A stretch of DNA of 64,000 nucleotides from Candidatus Onthocola gallistercoris (GCA_018715345.1 DVLT01000004.1:56611-120610); one strand, 5' to 3'; numbered from the stretch's first letter, positions 1 through 8,526 are shown. Numbers and translations are program-made. Notes: generated from the sequence alone by a model not told the origin.

Positions 1-257
1 TGGACTCTCTGGACGGTTATCCCATGGATGTGGAAACAACGAAAGAAGAAATGCAGATCTTATATCAGCTGCTTTCGACACAGCTTCGTAAAAATGACAT
101 TTTTACCCGTTCCAGTCATTCCCAGTACTCTGTCATTCTGACCGTTCCCAATGAATACGGCAGTGAAGTGGCTGAACGGCGGATCCTGCAGAAATACGAC
201 CAGGTGAAGCAACACGACAATATGGGGCTGACCGTGGAAAGGAAACTGATCGAATAG
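1..257 (+). CDS. 3' end of an unidentified gene, GGDEF-like tail
   Basis: The reading frame is open from base 3 to the TAG at 255-257, so this is the C-terminal end of a protein that begins before the window. An ATG at 24 has no ribosome site and is probably internal. The residues resemble the end of a GGDEF-type domain: a stretch reading LRKNDIFTR, then a short strand ending in VILTV, then a helix. The family call is weak. The gene ends 24 bases before the next start and may share its transcript. Confidence 0.35.
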   Translation, partial: DSLDGYPMDVETTKEEMQILYQLLSTQLRKNDIFTRSSHSQYSVILTVPNEYGSEVAERRILQKYDQVKQHDNMGLTVERKLIE

Positions 258-281
258 TCTTTATCAAAGGAGGACTTGTCT

Positions 282-1226
282 ATGAACCGATGGCTTATCA
301 TCCGCGCGCTCTGTCTGACATTACTGATAAGCCTTTTTCCTTCCGGCTGTTCTTCCGGCGGCGCTCCTGATATCCCCAATACACAAAGTACCGCTTCTTC
401 TCCGGAAAGTGTGCGTGACAATACGCCTCAAGTGCTTGTACCTGAGGCATCCGGGGATATCGTCTATGGATCAGGCACTGTCTCCATCGATGCTTCCAAT
501 ACAGCTGAGGGCTATGTTATGGTCCGGTATACGGGCACAAATCCAAAAGTCAAATTACTTATCGCCACTCCGGCGGATGTGACCTATACCTATCTGCTGC
601 GTGGAGGAGATTATGAAACATTTCCTCTGACCGGCGGAGACGGAACGTACCAACTGACAATATATGAAAATATAACCGGCGACAGTTACGCTGCTGCTTT
701 TTCCCAATCTGTCGATGTGGAAGGCTCAGATCCTTTCAAGCCTTATCTGTATCCCAACCAATACATCACATTTACAGCAGATAGTAAGGCAGTGGCTCTG
801 GCTGCAGATCTGGCTGAAAATGCTTCCGGAGATTTGGATGTGGTGGCCTCTGTTTATGATTACGTCATCAAAAACATCTCTTATGATACGGATCTGGCTG
901 AAAATGTATCTTATGGTTATCTGCCGGACGTGGATGTCACACTGGACTCCGGAAAGGGGATATGTTTTGACTACGCGGCATTGATGACAGCCATGCTCCG
1001 TTCGCAACGGATCCCCACACGTCTGGAAGTCGGCTATTCGGATGATCTGTATCACGCCTGGATCAGTACTTATGTGAAAGAAATCGGATGGGTGGATAAT
1101 GTTATTGAATTTGACGGCAAATCCTGGTCCTTGATGGATCCCACCCTTGCGGCCAACAACTCTGCTGAAAGCGTCCGAGAATATGTTGGCAGCGGCAGTC
1201 ACTATACTGTAAAGTATACATACTGA
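282..1226 (+). CDS. Transglutaminase-like lipoprotein
   Basis: A 314-residue exported protein. AAAGGAGG lies 8 bases before the ATG at 282; a TTG at 276 is less likely. The N-terminus is a signal peptide ending in a lipobox-like FPSGC, so the protein is probably lipid-anchored outside the membrane. The C-terminal third is a transglutaminase/protease-like fold with a visible triad: Cys228 (GKGICFDYA), His258 (YHAWI) and Asp286 (MDPTL). The middle of about 150 residues looks like a beta-rich domain. Family members crosslink or cleave proteins or cell-wall peptides; the substrate here is unknown. It is followed after 45 bases by the pilus-like genes, so it may act on the same surface structure (inference). 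Confidence 0.8.
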   Translation: MNRWLIIRALCLTLLISLFPSGCSSGGAPDIPNTQSTASSPESVRDNTPQVLVPEASGDIVYGSGTVSIDASNTAEGYVMVRYTGTNPKVKLLIATPADVTYTYLLRGGDYETFPLTGGDGTYQLTIYENITGDSYAAAFSQSVDVEGSDPFKPYLYPNQYITFTADSKAVALAADLAENASGDLDVVASVYDYVIKNISYDTDLAENVSYGYLPDVDVTLDSGKGICFDYAALMTAMLRSQRIPTRLEVGYSDDLYHAWISTYVKEIGWVDNVIEFDGKSWSLMDPTLAANNSAESVREYVGSGSHYTVKYTY

Positions 1227-1271
1227 TCCTCGTTATCCATTTGACATATTGTTACACGAAAGGAGTTTATC

Positions 1272-2324
1272 ATGAAAGAAAATGCGGCGGCACGTCCGCT
1301 TTCCAATACAGAGCTTTCTTCCTTCTGCAGACAGATGTCCATGATCCTTTCAGCCGGCATCTCTCCATTGGAAGGGCTTTCCCTTATGGAAGAAGAATCT
1401 GCCTCCCCGGAGGAAAAACAACTGCTGAAAGCCATGGAGGAGGAATATCTGCAATCTGCCAGTTTATACCGATCGTTCCAGACAGTGGGGATCTTCCCCG
1501 ATTATATGCTCCACATGATCCACATCGGAGAACAATCCGGACGTCTGGATGAGGTGATGGTTTCCCTCGCCTCCCATTATGACCGGGAAGCCGGTATTGC
1601 GGCTTCTTTGAAAAATGCGGTCATTTACCCTTTTGTCATGATCCTGATGATGATCGCTGTTATTTTCATACTGATCATCAAAGTGCTTCCCATCTTCCAA
1701 CAGGTATTTGAACAACTTGGACAGGAGATGAGCGGATTTTCCAGGAGCGTGGTTGATTTCGGCATTGCCCTAAACCGCTATTCCACAGTATGTATCGCTG
1801 TCTTTGCCGTCATTGCCGTACTTTTTGTGCTGACCATCTATACAAAACAAGGGCGAAAGATCGCAGGAGACCTGGCTGCCAAGCTGGGAATGTTCCGAAA
1901 TTTCCGTTACAAAACTGCAGCTTGCCGTTTTGCCAGCGCCATGGCGCTGACCTTAAGCAGTGGGCTGGATGTGGATCAAAGTTTTGATCTGGCCGCAGCG
2001 CTGATCGATGACCATGATTTTCAGGAAAAGATACGGGTGTGCCGTGAAAAGATCCATGAGGGAAATGCGTTTCCTAAAGCCCTGTCCCAATCCGGTATAT
2101 TCACTGGTATTTATGCCCGTATGCTGACTATTGGCTTTCACACCGGTTCCACCGAAAAAATGCTGACGGATATATCCCATCGCTATGAAGATGAGGTGGA
2201 CGCCGCCATCAGCCGGAATATTTCTATCCTGGAGCCCACCCTTGTGGCCATTTTGTCGATCATCGTGGGAATACTCCTGCTTTCTGTCATGTTGCCTCTG
2301 ATCGGCATCTTGTCAGGTTTTTAA
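1272..2324 (+). CDS. Type II secretion/type IV pilus platform protein, GspF/PilC family
   Basis: A 350-residue inner-membrane platform protein of the GspF/PilC/ComGB family, which anchors the assembly ATPase under a growing pilus or pseudopilus. The protein shows the two-fold GspF pattern: an N-terminal helical half containing SFCRQMSMILSAGISPLEGL and a related second half containing CRFASAMALTLSSGLDVDQSF. Hydrophobic segments lie near residues 117-140, 165-190 and 320-345. AAAGGAG precedes the ATG at 1272. It opens a tight operon of small membrane proteins and a PilT-like ATPase. No PilB/GspE assembly ATPase lies within the window; it could be upstream. Confidence 0.88.
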   Translation: MKENAAARPLSNTELSSFCRQMSMILSAGISPLEGLSLMEEESASPEEKQLLKAMEEEYLQSASLYRSFQTVGIFPDYMLHMIHIGEQSGRLDEVMVSLASHYDREAGIAASLKNAVIYPFVMILMMIAVIFILIIKVLPIFQQVFEQLGQEMSGFSRSVVDFGIALNRYSTVCIAVFAVIAVLFVLTIYTKQGRKIAGDLAAKLGMFRNFRYKTAACRFASAMALTLSSGLDVDQSFDLAAALIDDHDFQEKIRVCREKIHEGNAFPKALSQSGIFTGIYARMLTIGFHTGSTEKMLTDISHRYEDEVDAAISRNISILEPTLVAILSIIVGILLLSVMLPLIGILSGF

Positions 2325-2340
2325 AAAGGGGGGATTCTCA

Positions 2341-2676
2341 TTGCATCGATTTATTCCCGGCAAAAGATCCCGGCTGCCAGGACATCTCTCCAGGCTAGTC
2401 ATTTTTTGCGCGATACTCATAGCTGTCATTTATTTCAGCACATCTGCGCTTTCCAGACGCACAGATGAAGAACAGATCCAAACACTCCAGACCCAGTTAT
2501 GGCAAAGCATTGTCCACTGCTACTGCGTGGAGGGCTTTTATCCGGAAAGTTTAGACTATCTAAAGGAAAATTATGACATTACCTACGATGAGGACCGTTT
2601 TTTTGTGGATTATCAGCCCATGGGATCCAATATGGTCCCTGACGTGACCATCATTTTCCGCGATGGGGATTCTTAG
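2341..2676 (+). CDS. Small single-pass membrane protein in pilus-like operon
   Basis: A 111-residue protein of no recognised family. It starts with TTG at 2341, 6-7 bases after a GGGGGG ribosome site and 17 bases after the GspF stop. After a basic N-terminus there is one hydrophobic segment at about residues 18-37, then a short acidic ectodomain with two cysteines (CYC). That architecture fits a minor pseudopilin, but the segment has no Gly/Glu+5 prepilin signature. Position between GspF and other single-pass proteins suggests a pilus or secretion part (inference). Confidence 0.65.
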   Translation: MHRFIPGKRSRLPGHLSRLVIFCAILIAVIYFSTSALSRRTDEEQIQTLQTQLWQSIVHCYCVEGFYPESLDYLKENYDITYDEDRFFVDYQPMGSNMVPDVTIIFRDGDS

Positions 2677-2701
2677 ATCGGGCCTTTAAAAGGAGGAATA
2701 C

Positions 2702-3205
2702 ATGAAATTCAGAACATCAAGAGAGCATCTGTGTGAATTGCTTTTTATCTTTGCTCTCTTTTTTGTCTTTGCTGTCTGTGCCGTCACTGTGCTTCTGGTA
2801 TCCGCAAGCAGTTATGAAAGTACGGTCCGGCGTACGGGTGAAAACTATGATATACGTACCACGTTGACTTATCTGTCCCAAAAAATCCGGCAAAATGACG
2901 AATATGGCGCCATCCATGCGGGTACATTTGAGGATTATCCTGCGTTGATCCTGCATCAAAAAACAGAAAACAGCAGTTATACCACCTATATTTATCTCAT
3001 GGACGGGCAATTGAAGGAGCTGGTGGCGCTGGATGGCAGCAATGCAGCTCCCGAAAGCGGTCAGACGATCCTTGAAAACACTTCCGTATCCATTGAGGAA
3101 ACAGACAGTGGACTGATCCGCTTCACTCTCACTGACAGCAACGGCATATCTTATGAGTTGACTGTTTCTCCAAAAAGTTCAGAAGGGAGTGATCCGGATG
3201 TCTGA
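2702..3205 (+). CDS. DUF4860-like membrane-anchored protein in pilus-like operon
   Basis: A 167-residue protein with AAAGGAGGA just before the ATG at 2702. One hydrophobic segment spans about residues 13-34 and is followed by a beta-rich ectodomain of roughly 130 residues. It resembles DUF4860 proteins found beside type IV pilus-like genes in Clostridia; I make that link from memory. The layout is that of a pseudopilin with a long N-terminal helix, but there is no standard prepilin peptidase site. Its end overlaps the next gene's start. Confidence 0.65.
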   Translation: MKFRTSREHLCELLFIFALFFVFAVCAVTVLLVSASSYESTVRRTGENYDIRTTLTYLSQKIRQNDEYGAIHAGTFEDYPALILHQKTENSSYTTYIYLMDGQLKELVALDGSNAAPESGQTILENTSVSIEETDSGLIRFTLTDSNGISYELTVSPKSSEGSDPDV

Positions 3206-3650
3206 AAAAAACCGGCCTCACAGAAATCTTTTTCTGGCCGAACTGATGATCGCCATTTTGTTTTTTGCCCTCTGCAGCGTCATCTGTCTCCAGCTTTTCA
3301 GTCATTCACGCATGGATAGTCGGCAAATGCAGCTGGAAAACGCAGCGGCCAGCCGTGCAGAAAGCGCTGCCGGCATCTTTCAAAGCCAAGGGATCCAGGG
3401 TCTTGCAGATGCCCTTGATCATTCCTCGGACACGGATCCGGAGCAAATGGTCGTGTACTATGACAGTCTGTGGAACACGACCGGGGCTGATACAGGAATA
3501 TATGCCATGTCCATCACTTTGAGTACAGAAGATCATATGGAATCGGCCCATATTTCCGTCTATGATATGGCTGAGCATACATCTTTATACGAATTAAACG
3601 CGGCACATCATATACCCTATACATTGGGGGACAGGGAGGTGTACGAATGA
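3198..3650 (+). CDS. Pseudopilin-like protein
   Basis: A 150-residue protein. The ATG at 3198 is preceded by AGAAGGGA and overlaps the end of the previous gene by 8 bases; a GTG at 3189 is less likely. The N-terminus reads RNLFLAELMIAILFFAL, close to a type IV pilin N-helix, with a Glu at the +5 position if cleavage followed Asn. The normal Gly or Ala at -1 is missing. The rest is a short ectodomain. This is the most pilin-like of the four small proteins, probably a minor pseudopilin. Confidence 0.65.
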   Translation: MSEKNRPHRNLFLAELMIAILFFALCSVICLQLFSHSRMDSRQMQLENAAASRAESAAGIFQSQGIQGLADALDHSSDTDPEQMVVYYDSLWNTTGADTGIYAMSITLSTEDHMESAHISVYDMAEHTSLYELNAAHHIPYTLGDREVYE

Positions 3651-4126
3651 ACACAAAAAAACCTGCCGTCAATCATGTGGGAACATCCTTGATACTGGTC
3701 GTTCTGATCATCCTGGCTCTGGTCACTTTTGCTGTGCTATCCCTTGTCCAGACAAATCGGGACAGACTGTACAGCGATCAGATCCGTTCTGTCAGCACGG
3801 CCTATCATGAAGCTTGCCATACTGCCGAAAATATATTGGCAGATATCGATACGGTACTGCTGCAAAACTGGAGTGAAAATACAGAGGAATGGTACGATGA
3901 TGTGGCGTCTGTGCTCGCCGAAAACGAAGATCTGTCTTTGGATTTTTCATCGGACCCGCCTTTAGTCCGCTATCAAGTGGCTTTTGGAGATGAGCGTGCA
4001 TTAGATGTGGTTTTGGAGATCACACCCCCTTCCGATACGGATGATCCATTTTACCGTATCATACGCTGGGAAGAAATATCGACCCATTCATGGCAAGGGG
4101 ACAATTCATTAAATTTAATGCAATAG
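3647..4126 (+). CDS. Single-pass membrane protein, PilX-like position
   Basis: A 159-residue protein whose ATG overlaps the previous stop in an ATGA, indicating translational coupling. One hydrophobic segment lies at about residues 13-35 and is followed by a helical then acidic ectodomain. The order GspF, four single-pass proteins, PilT suggests that it is an accessory pseudopilin. I do not recognise a family and the segment lacks Glu+5. Confidence 0.6.
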   Translation: MNTKKPAVNHVGTSLILVVLIILALVTFAVLSLVQTNRDRLYSDQIRSVSTAYHEACHTAENILADIDTVLLQNWSENTEEWYDDVASVLAENEDLSLDFSSDPPLVRYQVAFGDERALDVVLEITPPSDTDDPFYRIIRWEEISTHSWQGDNSLNLMQ

Positions 4127-4141
4127 GAGGTTGGACCATTT

Positions 4142-5200
4142 ATGAATATCATTGAATTATTGACGAAAGCAGCGCAGGATAAAGCCTCCGACGTATTCCT
4201 CATCGCCGGGCTTCCGCTTACCTGTCGTATCGGCGGCATTCTCCGGCGGGAGAATGAGACAAAACTTTTACCGGATGATACCCGTGATCTGATCCGCCAG
4301 ATCTATAAACTGGCCGGAGGACGATCCATGGATACCTTGGAACAATATGGGGATGATGATTTTTCCTTTGCCATCAACGGGGTATCCCGTTTTCGTGTCA
4401 ACACCTATCGTCAGAGGGGGTCTTTGGCTGCTGTTATCCGTATCATCCAATTTCAGCTTCCAGACCCGGCTACTTTGGGTATTCCAGACAGTATCATCGA
4501 GCTGGGGCAGCTTAACAAGGGGCTTGTCCTTGTCACCGGACCGGCCGGCAGCGGCAAATCCACAACTTTAGCCTGTATCGTCAACGCCATCAACTCTTCA
4601 TGCAAAAAACATATCATCACCTTGGAAGATCCGTTGGAATACCTGCACCCCCATAAACAGTCTATTGTCAGCCAGAGGGAAATACACATCGATACCGGCA
4701 GTTATGCCAACGCTTTACGGGCTTCTCTGCGGCAAAGTCCGGATGTGATCCTTTTGGGCGAAATGCGGGATCAGGAGACCACTACAGTGGCCATGACTGC
4801 GGCGGAAACCGGTCATCTGATCTTTTCCACCTTACACACCATCGGCGCTGCCAACACCATTGACCGTATCATTGATGTTTTTCCGCCTAATCAGCAGCGG
4901 CAGATCACCGTTCAGCTTTCCATGACGCTCCAGGCTGTCATATCCCAGCAACTCGTTCCGGATACAACAGGCAATCTGATCCCTGCATTTGAGATCATGA
5001 CAGTCACACCGGCGATCCGCAATATGATCCGGGAAAATAAAATCCCCCAGATCAGCGGTATCTTATATGGCGCTTCCAGTCGGGATATGATCTCAATGGA
5101 CAGCAGTCTTTTTAATCTCTATCGTTCCGGACGTATATCCAAGGAGACGGCTCTGACATATGCCTCCAATCCGGATATGCTGAGCAAAAAGCTGTTATAG
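4142..5200 (+). CDS. pilT: PilT-type twitching/retraction ATPase
   Basis: A 352-residue secretion-superfamily ATPase. Residues 1-110 form the PilT N-terminal domain. Walker A (GPAGSGKST) is at about 133-141, the Asp-box region follows at ITLEDPLEY, Walker B reads VILLGEMRD, and the His-box reads ETGHLIFSTLHT. The GEMRD and AETGHL motifs are typical of PilT rather than of the assembly ATPase PilB. The family powers pilus retraction by hydrolysing ATP at the base of the machine. A ribosome site, AGGAGG, lies 9 bases before the ATG. It is the last gene of the operon and is followed by a strong terminator. Confidence 0.88.
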   Translation: MNIIELLTKAAQDKASDVFLIAGLPLTCRIGGILRRENETKLLPDDTRDLIRQIYKLAGGRSMDTLEQYGDDDFSFAINGVSRFRVNTYRQRGSLAAVIRIIQFQLPDPATLGIPDSIIELGQLNKGLVLVTGPAGSGKSTTLACIVNAINSSCKKHIITLEDPLEYLHPHKQSIVSQREIHIDTGSYANALRASLRQSPDVILLGEMRDQETTTVAMTAAETGHLIFSTLHTIGAANTIDRIIDVFPPNQQRQITVQLSMTLQAVISQQLVPDTTGNLIPAFEIMTVTPAIRNMIRENKIPQISGILYGASSRDMISMDSSLFNLYRSGRISKETALTYASNPDMLSKKLL

Positions 5201-5250
5201 ATCACTTTTTTCTGTGTAAATCTTATAATCTACTATCGCTCCGAATAAAA

Positions 5251-5284
5251 TATATGCCGGCTGCAGATCCGCAGCCGGCATATA
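5251..5284. terminator. Bidirectional terminator between convergent pilT and fucO
   Basis: A perfect 14-bp inverted repeat (5251-5264 and 5271-5284, centre GCCGGCTGC/GCAGCCGGC) with a 6-base loop separates the end of pilT from the end of fucO. Short A/T tracts flank it on both sides, so it can serve both strands. Confidence 0.85.
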
Positions 5285-5300
5285 TTGATAAAAACCCTTT

Positions 5301-6449
5301 TTATTTCATGATCTTTCGGAACAGTGTCTTGAAATCTTCCACAGAAGCATCCTTCGGATTGCCCGGCGCGCAAGCGTCTGCAGCGGCAGATTCTGCCAAA
5401 AACTGAAGATCTTCTTCCTTTACCGCGTCAAGCTTAGACGGGATACCAACATCCTCAGAAAGCTGACGGACCGCATCGATGGCTGCTTTTCTGTATTCTT
5501 CCACACTCATATCGTCCACACCTTTTACACCCATGGCTCTGGCGATCTCACGGTATTTTTCGCCGGTACACTCCTGATTGTATTCCATAACGATGGGAAG
5601 CATCATGGCGCAGGCCACTCCGTGGGGCGTATCATAAACGGCGCCCAGCGTATGAGCCATGGAATGGGCGATTCCCAATCCCACATTGGAAAATCCCATG
5701 CCGGCGATATACTGTCCAAGAGCCATGCCTTCCCGGCCTTCCTTTGTATTGGCCACAGCGCCCCTTAAAGATCTGGAAATGATCTCAATGGCTTTCAGAT
5801 GGAACATATCGGTCATCTCCCATGCTGCTTTTGTGGTATAGCCTTCAATGGCATGGGTCAAAGCATCCATTCCGGTGGATGCAGTCAGCCCCTTTGGCAT
5901 GGTGGACATCATATCCGGATCCACGATGGCGATGATCGGCATATCGTGGGGATCCACACAGACAAATTTGCGTTTTCTTTCCACATCTGTAATGACATAG
6001 TTGATGGTTACTTCTGCCGCAGTTCCCGCAGTCGTTGGTACGGCGATGATCGGCACGCATGGTTTCTTTGTGGCTGCCGTTCCCTCCAAGCTTCTCACGT
6101 CCTCAAATTCCGGATTGGCGATGATGATGCCGATGGCTTTTGCCGTATCCATGGATGATCCGCCGCCGATGGCGATGATATAATCCGATTTTGAATCCTT
6201 GAAAGCCTGTACACCATTTTTTACATTTTCGATCGTTGGGTTTGCTTTAATATCCGAATAGATCTCATAGGCAAGGCCTTCTTTTTCCAGAAGGTCTGTC
6301 ACCTTTGACGTCACATTGAACTTGATCAGATCCGGGTCTGAACATACAAAAGCTTTTTTGAAATCATGGGCCTTTGCCTCATTGGCGATTTCGGCGATGG
6401 CGCCGGCGCCGTGATAAGATGTTTCATTGAGCATGATTCGATTTGCCAT
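5301..6449 (-). CDS. fucO: Lactaldehyde reductase / 1,2-propanediol oxidoreductase
   Basis: A 382-residue iron-dependent group III alcohol dehydrogenase, close along its whole length to FucO, which reduces L-lactaldehyde to 1,2-propanediol with NADH during anaerobic fucose or rhamnose breakdown. The start MANRIMLNET at 6449 has an AAAGGAG site 9 bases upstream and matches the FucO N-terminus; the frame is open further upstream without a site. The NAD-binding GGGSSMD motif is at 96-102. The four iron ligands are predicted as Asp195, His199, His262 and His276. It lies 115 bases after a TetR regulator on the same strand. Confidence 0.9.
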   Translation of the reverse strand: MANRIMLNETSYHGAGAIAEIANEAKAHDFKKAFVCSDPDLIKFNVTSKVTDLLEKEGLAYEIYSDIKANPTIENVKNGVQAFKDSKSDYIIAIGGGSSMDTAKAIGIIIANPEFEDVRSLEGTAATKKPCVPIIAVPTTAGTAAEVTINYVITDVERKRKFVCVDPHDMPIIAIVDPDMMSTMPKGLTASTGMDALTHAIEGYTTKAAWEMTDMFHLKAIEIISRSLRGAVANTKEGREGMALGQYIAGMGFSNVGLGIAHSMAHTLGAVYDTPHGVACAMMLPIVMEYNQECTGEKYREIARAMGVKGVDDMSVEEYRKAAIDAVRQLSEDVGIPSKLDAVKEEDLQFLAESAAADACAPGNPKDASVEDFKTLFRKIMK

Positions 6450-6515
6450 GATCAATTTCTCCTTTCCGTTTATATATTCTGCTATAAGCTTAACAATTTT
6501 CTCTGAAAAAAGAAA

Positions 6516-6539
6516 GTGACAAAACATCCGATCTGTCAC
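6516..6539. promoter_or_regulatory. GTGACA-N12-TGTCAC inverted repeat between tetR and fucO
   Basis: Perfect 6-bp arms at 6516-6521 and 6534-6539. It could be a TetR-type operator for fucO or, read on the minus strand, a weak stem followed by a T-rich tract that ends the tetR transcript. The sequence does not settle which. Confidence 0.4.
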
Positions 6540-6564
6540 GCTTTTATTGATTTTTCGCTATTTT

Positions 6565-7161
6565 TTAACGTAACAGTCCCATCTGATCAGCCAATTTAAA
6601 AAGGGGGACCGGAAGCGCTTTGACCAACGCCTGGGCCAGATATTCCGGAGATTCTTTCATGCCGCAAAGCACCCATTTCACAGTCATATCCACGGATCCT
6701 CTACAATAAAATTCCAGCAGAAACGCCATTTCTTTGCTTAAACTGCGTCCGCTCTTCTCTTCCAGAAGATGTATGTAAAATTGAAATATCAGTTCAAAGT
6801 CATGCTCTTTAAGAGAATTTCTGTCATCCGAGCGAAAACCTGCAGCAAAAAATGCCCTCTCTTGCCGGATGTATCCAAACTTCCGTTCCAATCCTTCGTT
6901 GATCGTTTTCCCCTGTCCCATATGTTCAAAAGAACGATGGAGAAGTTTATCAAAATACCAGTTGACCAGATCGTATTTATCCTGGAAATTCCGATAAAAG
7001 GTCTGGCGGGTCACGCCGCACTGTTCCACGATATTTTTTACTGTGATATCATCCACAGACTTTTTCTGCATACAGATCTTCATGGCTTGAGCCAGCCGGT
7101 ATCGGGTACTTTCATTCCGGACAGCGGCCCTTCTGCCCGACGCATCATCATATAAAGCCAT
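6565..7161 (-). CDS. TetR/AcrR family regulator
   Basis: A 198-residue regulator. The ATG at 7161 (MALYDDASGRR) has AAGGAGG 6 bases upstream; an ATG at 7191 lacks a site. Residues 15-65 form a TetR helix-turn-helix (DDITVKNIVEQCGVTRQTFYRNF). The C-terminal 130 residues are helical and similar in style to DhaS-like TetR proteins. It sits directly upstream of fucO in the same direction, so it is a good candidate for control of fucO. The ligand is unknown. Confidence 0.8.
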   Translation of the reverse strand: MALYDDASGRRAAVRNESTRYRLAQAMKICMQKKSVDDITVKNIVEQCGVTRQTFYRNFQDKYDLVNWYFDKLLHRSFEHMGQGKTINEGLERKFGYIRQERAFFAAGFRSDDRNSLKEHDFELIFQFYIHLLEEKSGRSLSKEMAFLLEFYCRGSVDMTVKWVLCGMKESPEYLAQALVKALPVPLFKLADQMGLLR

Positions 7162-7230
7162 AAAAAACCTCCTTCGTTTTTCTGTCTCCATTATAAATGA
7201 AAAATCCAGAAAAAACTACGGAGGTTTTTT
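7162..7230. promoter_or_regulatory. Long imperfect inverted repeat covering the tetR ribosome site
   Basis: Arms of about 23 bases at 7162-7185 and 7206-7230 flank a TATAAT-like -10 element for the minus strand. On the minus-strand transcript the 3' arm contains the AAGGAGG of tetR and ends in a T-run. The structure can act as the terminator of the upstream membrane-protein gene and also hide the tetR ribosome site. Confidence 0.55.
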
Positions 7231-8526
7231 TTAAGGTTCTTTTGCTTTCGGATAAATCCGGCTCATCACCGAATCATCATAGTATTCATCCATCAGTACT
7301 TCCCACTGGGCGGCGGCTTCCTTTCCCTTTGCACGGCTGTCGTAACGTATCAGCGCCATCGAAGATACAAGCATATTGGCCGCCATAAAAACGACCAGTA
7401 TCCACGTGATGATCTTCCCCGGTTCCATGGGGATCTTTTCGATCCAGTCGGAAAAACGGGGATAGATCCAGCGGATCCAGATCACAGCGGCGATTCCCCA
7501 GAAAAAGCAGTATAAAAGGTTGACCCGGCCGTTCAGATTAAAGGGCAGTCCGCTGTAATCCCAAAACACTTTGCCGAAAACCAATTCCAGGACCACACTG
7601 CATATGTATTCGTAGGCTCCGCCCAACAACGTGCCCACCAGAAATATATGTCCTTCCGGCTTATCCCGGTCCTTGTATAAAAGCAACGTCGCAATGACCA
7701 GGGCCAATCCCCAGACTATGCTGAAGGGTCCCCACACCAGGCTGCTCCGGCTCATCCACCATCCCATGGTTATCCGGCAAAATACCGTTTCCGCCAGATC
7801 GCCGATCAAAGAACCGATCACAAAAAGCCAGAATAACTTGTAAAATCCGCATCCTTCCGCAAATTTCCCCTCTTTGACCGGTCGTTCCGGTTTCTCCCCT
7901 ATCACCGGATAGGCCCGGACGATACGCCGTTCCACATGGGCCACGATCCACCGTCCAAATCTCCGGGTCATAACAGCAAGTTTTCTCTCCCATCGGTAAA
8001 CCGGAGATGTTTTTTTCTGGATCCTCAGTAGGGCGGCTATGGTTGCTGTCAAGTCGAAGATAAGGATCACGACCAAAATCCAGATCAGGCAGACGGCCAC
8101 CACATCCGGTATCAGACGATAAACCGTGATCAGCGCCCGGTTGAAAAACTTGATGGCACAGACGCCAAGGACTCCCCAGAACAAGGAGGACTGCAGACAG
8201 ATATAACCGTCGAAATTCCACCGTTTTCCAGAATAATCCCACCATTTATGATGGGTCATCCTTTCCAAAAGTTTCCCGGTGATCCATTCAATCGCCGTCG
8301 CATCCAGCGTGCATCCCAGAAACAAATATCCCCATGTATGGGATAAATCCCTTAAAGCCACCGTCATGATGACTGCCGAAATACCGTAGACCAGGCACAC
8401 CGGTCCGCTTAAAAAACCTCTATTTACAAATCTTCTCTTTTTAATGGAACCGACCACTGTCTCTATGATCCATCCAAAAAAGGAATAGACAAAAATCAAC
8501 CACAACAATTCATATCCCGAATACAT
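7231..8526 (-). CDS. Duplicated PF06541-type membrane protein (putative ABC transporter permease, COG4905)
   Basis: A polytopic membrane protein of 431 residues. It contains two copies of the CmpB/COG4905 domain: residues about 5-150 (FVYSFFGWIIETV ... WDYSGKRWNFDGYICLQSSLFWG) and about 230-385 (VIGSLIGDLAETV ... WDYSGLPFNLNGRVNLLYCFFWG). The WDYSG...N.(D/N)G signature occurs in both. Biochemical function is unknown despite the permease label. ATG 8526 follows a GAGG site; a GTG at 8541 is an alternative. Most family members carry one domain, so the fusion is unusual. Confidence 0.75.
   Translation of the reverse strand: MYSGYELLWLIFVYSFFGWIIETVVGSIKKRRFVNRGFLSGPVCLVYGISAVIMTVALRDLSHTWGYLFLGCTLDATAIEWITGKLLERMTHHKWWDYSGKRWNFDGYICLQSSLFWGVLGVCAIKFFNRALITVYRLIPDVVAVCLIWILVVILIFDLTATIAALLRIQKKTSPVYRWERKLAVMTRRFGRWIVAHVERRIVRAYPVIGEKPERPVKEGKFAEGCGFYKLFWLFVIGSLIGDLAETVFCRITMGWWMSRSSLVWGPFSIVWGLALVIATLLLYKDRDKPEGHIFLVGTLLGGAYEYICSVVLELVFGKVFWDYSGLPFNLNGRVNLLYCFFWGIAAVIWIRWIYPRFSDWIEKIPMEPGKIITWILVVFMAANMLVSSMALIRYDSRAKGKEAAAQWEVLMDEYYDDSVMSRIYPKAKEP

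Noticed and set aside
6450..6539. N-terminal extension of fucO by 30 residues
   Set aside because: No ribosome site for the upstream ATG; the internal ATG at 6449 has one and matches the family start.
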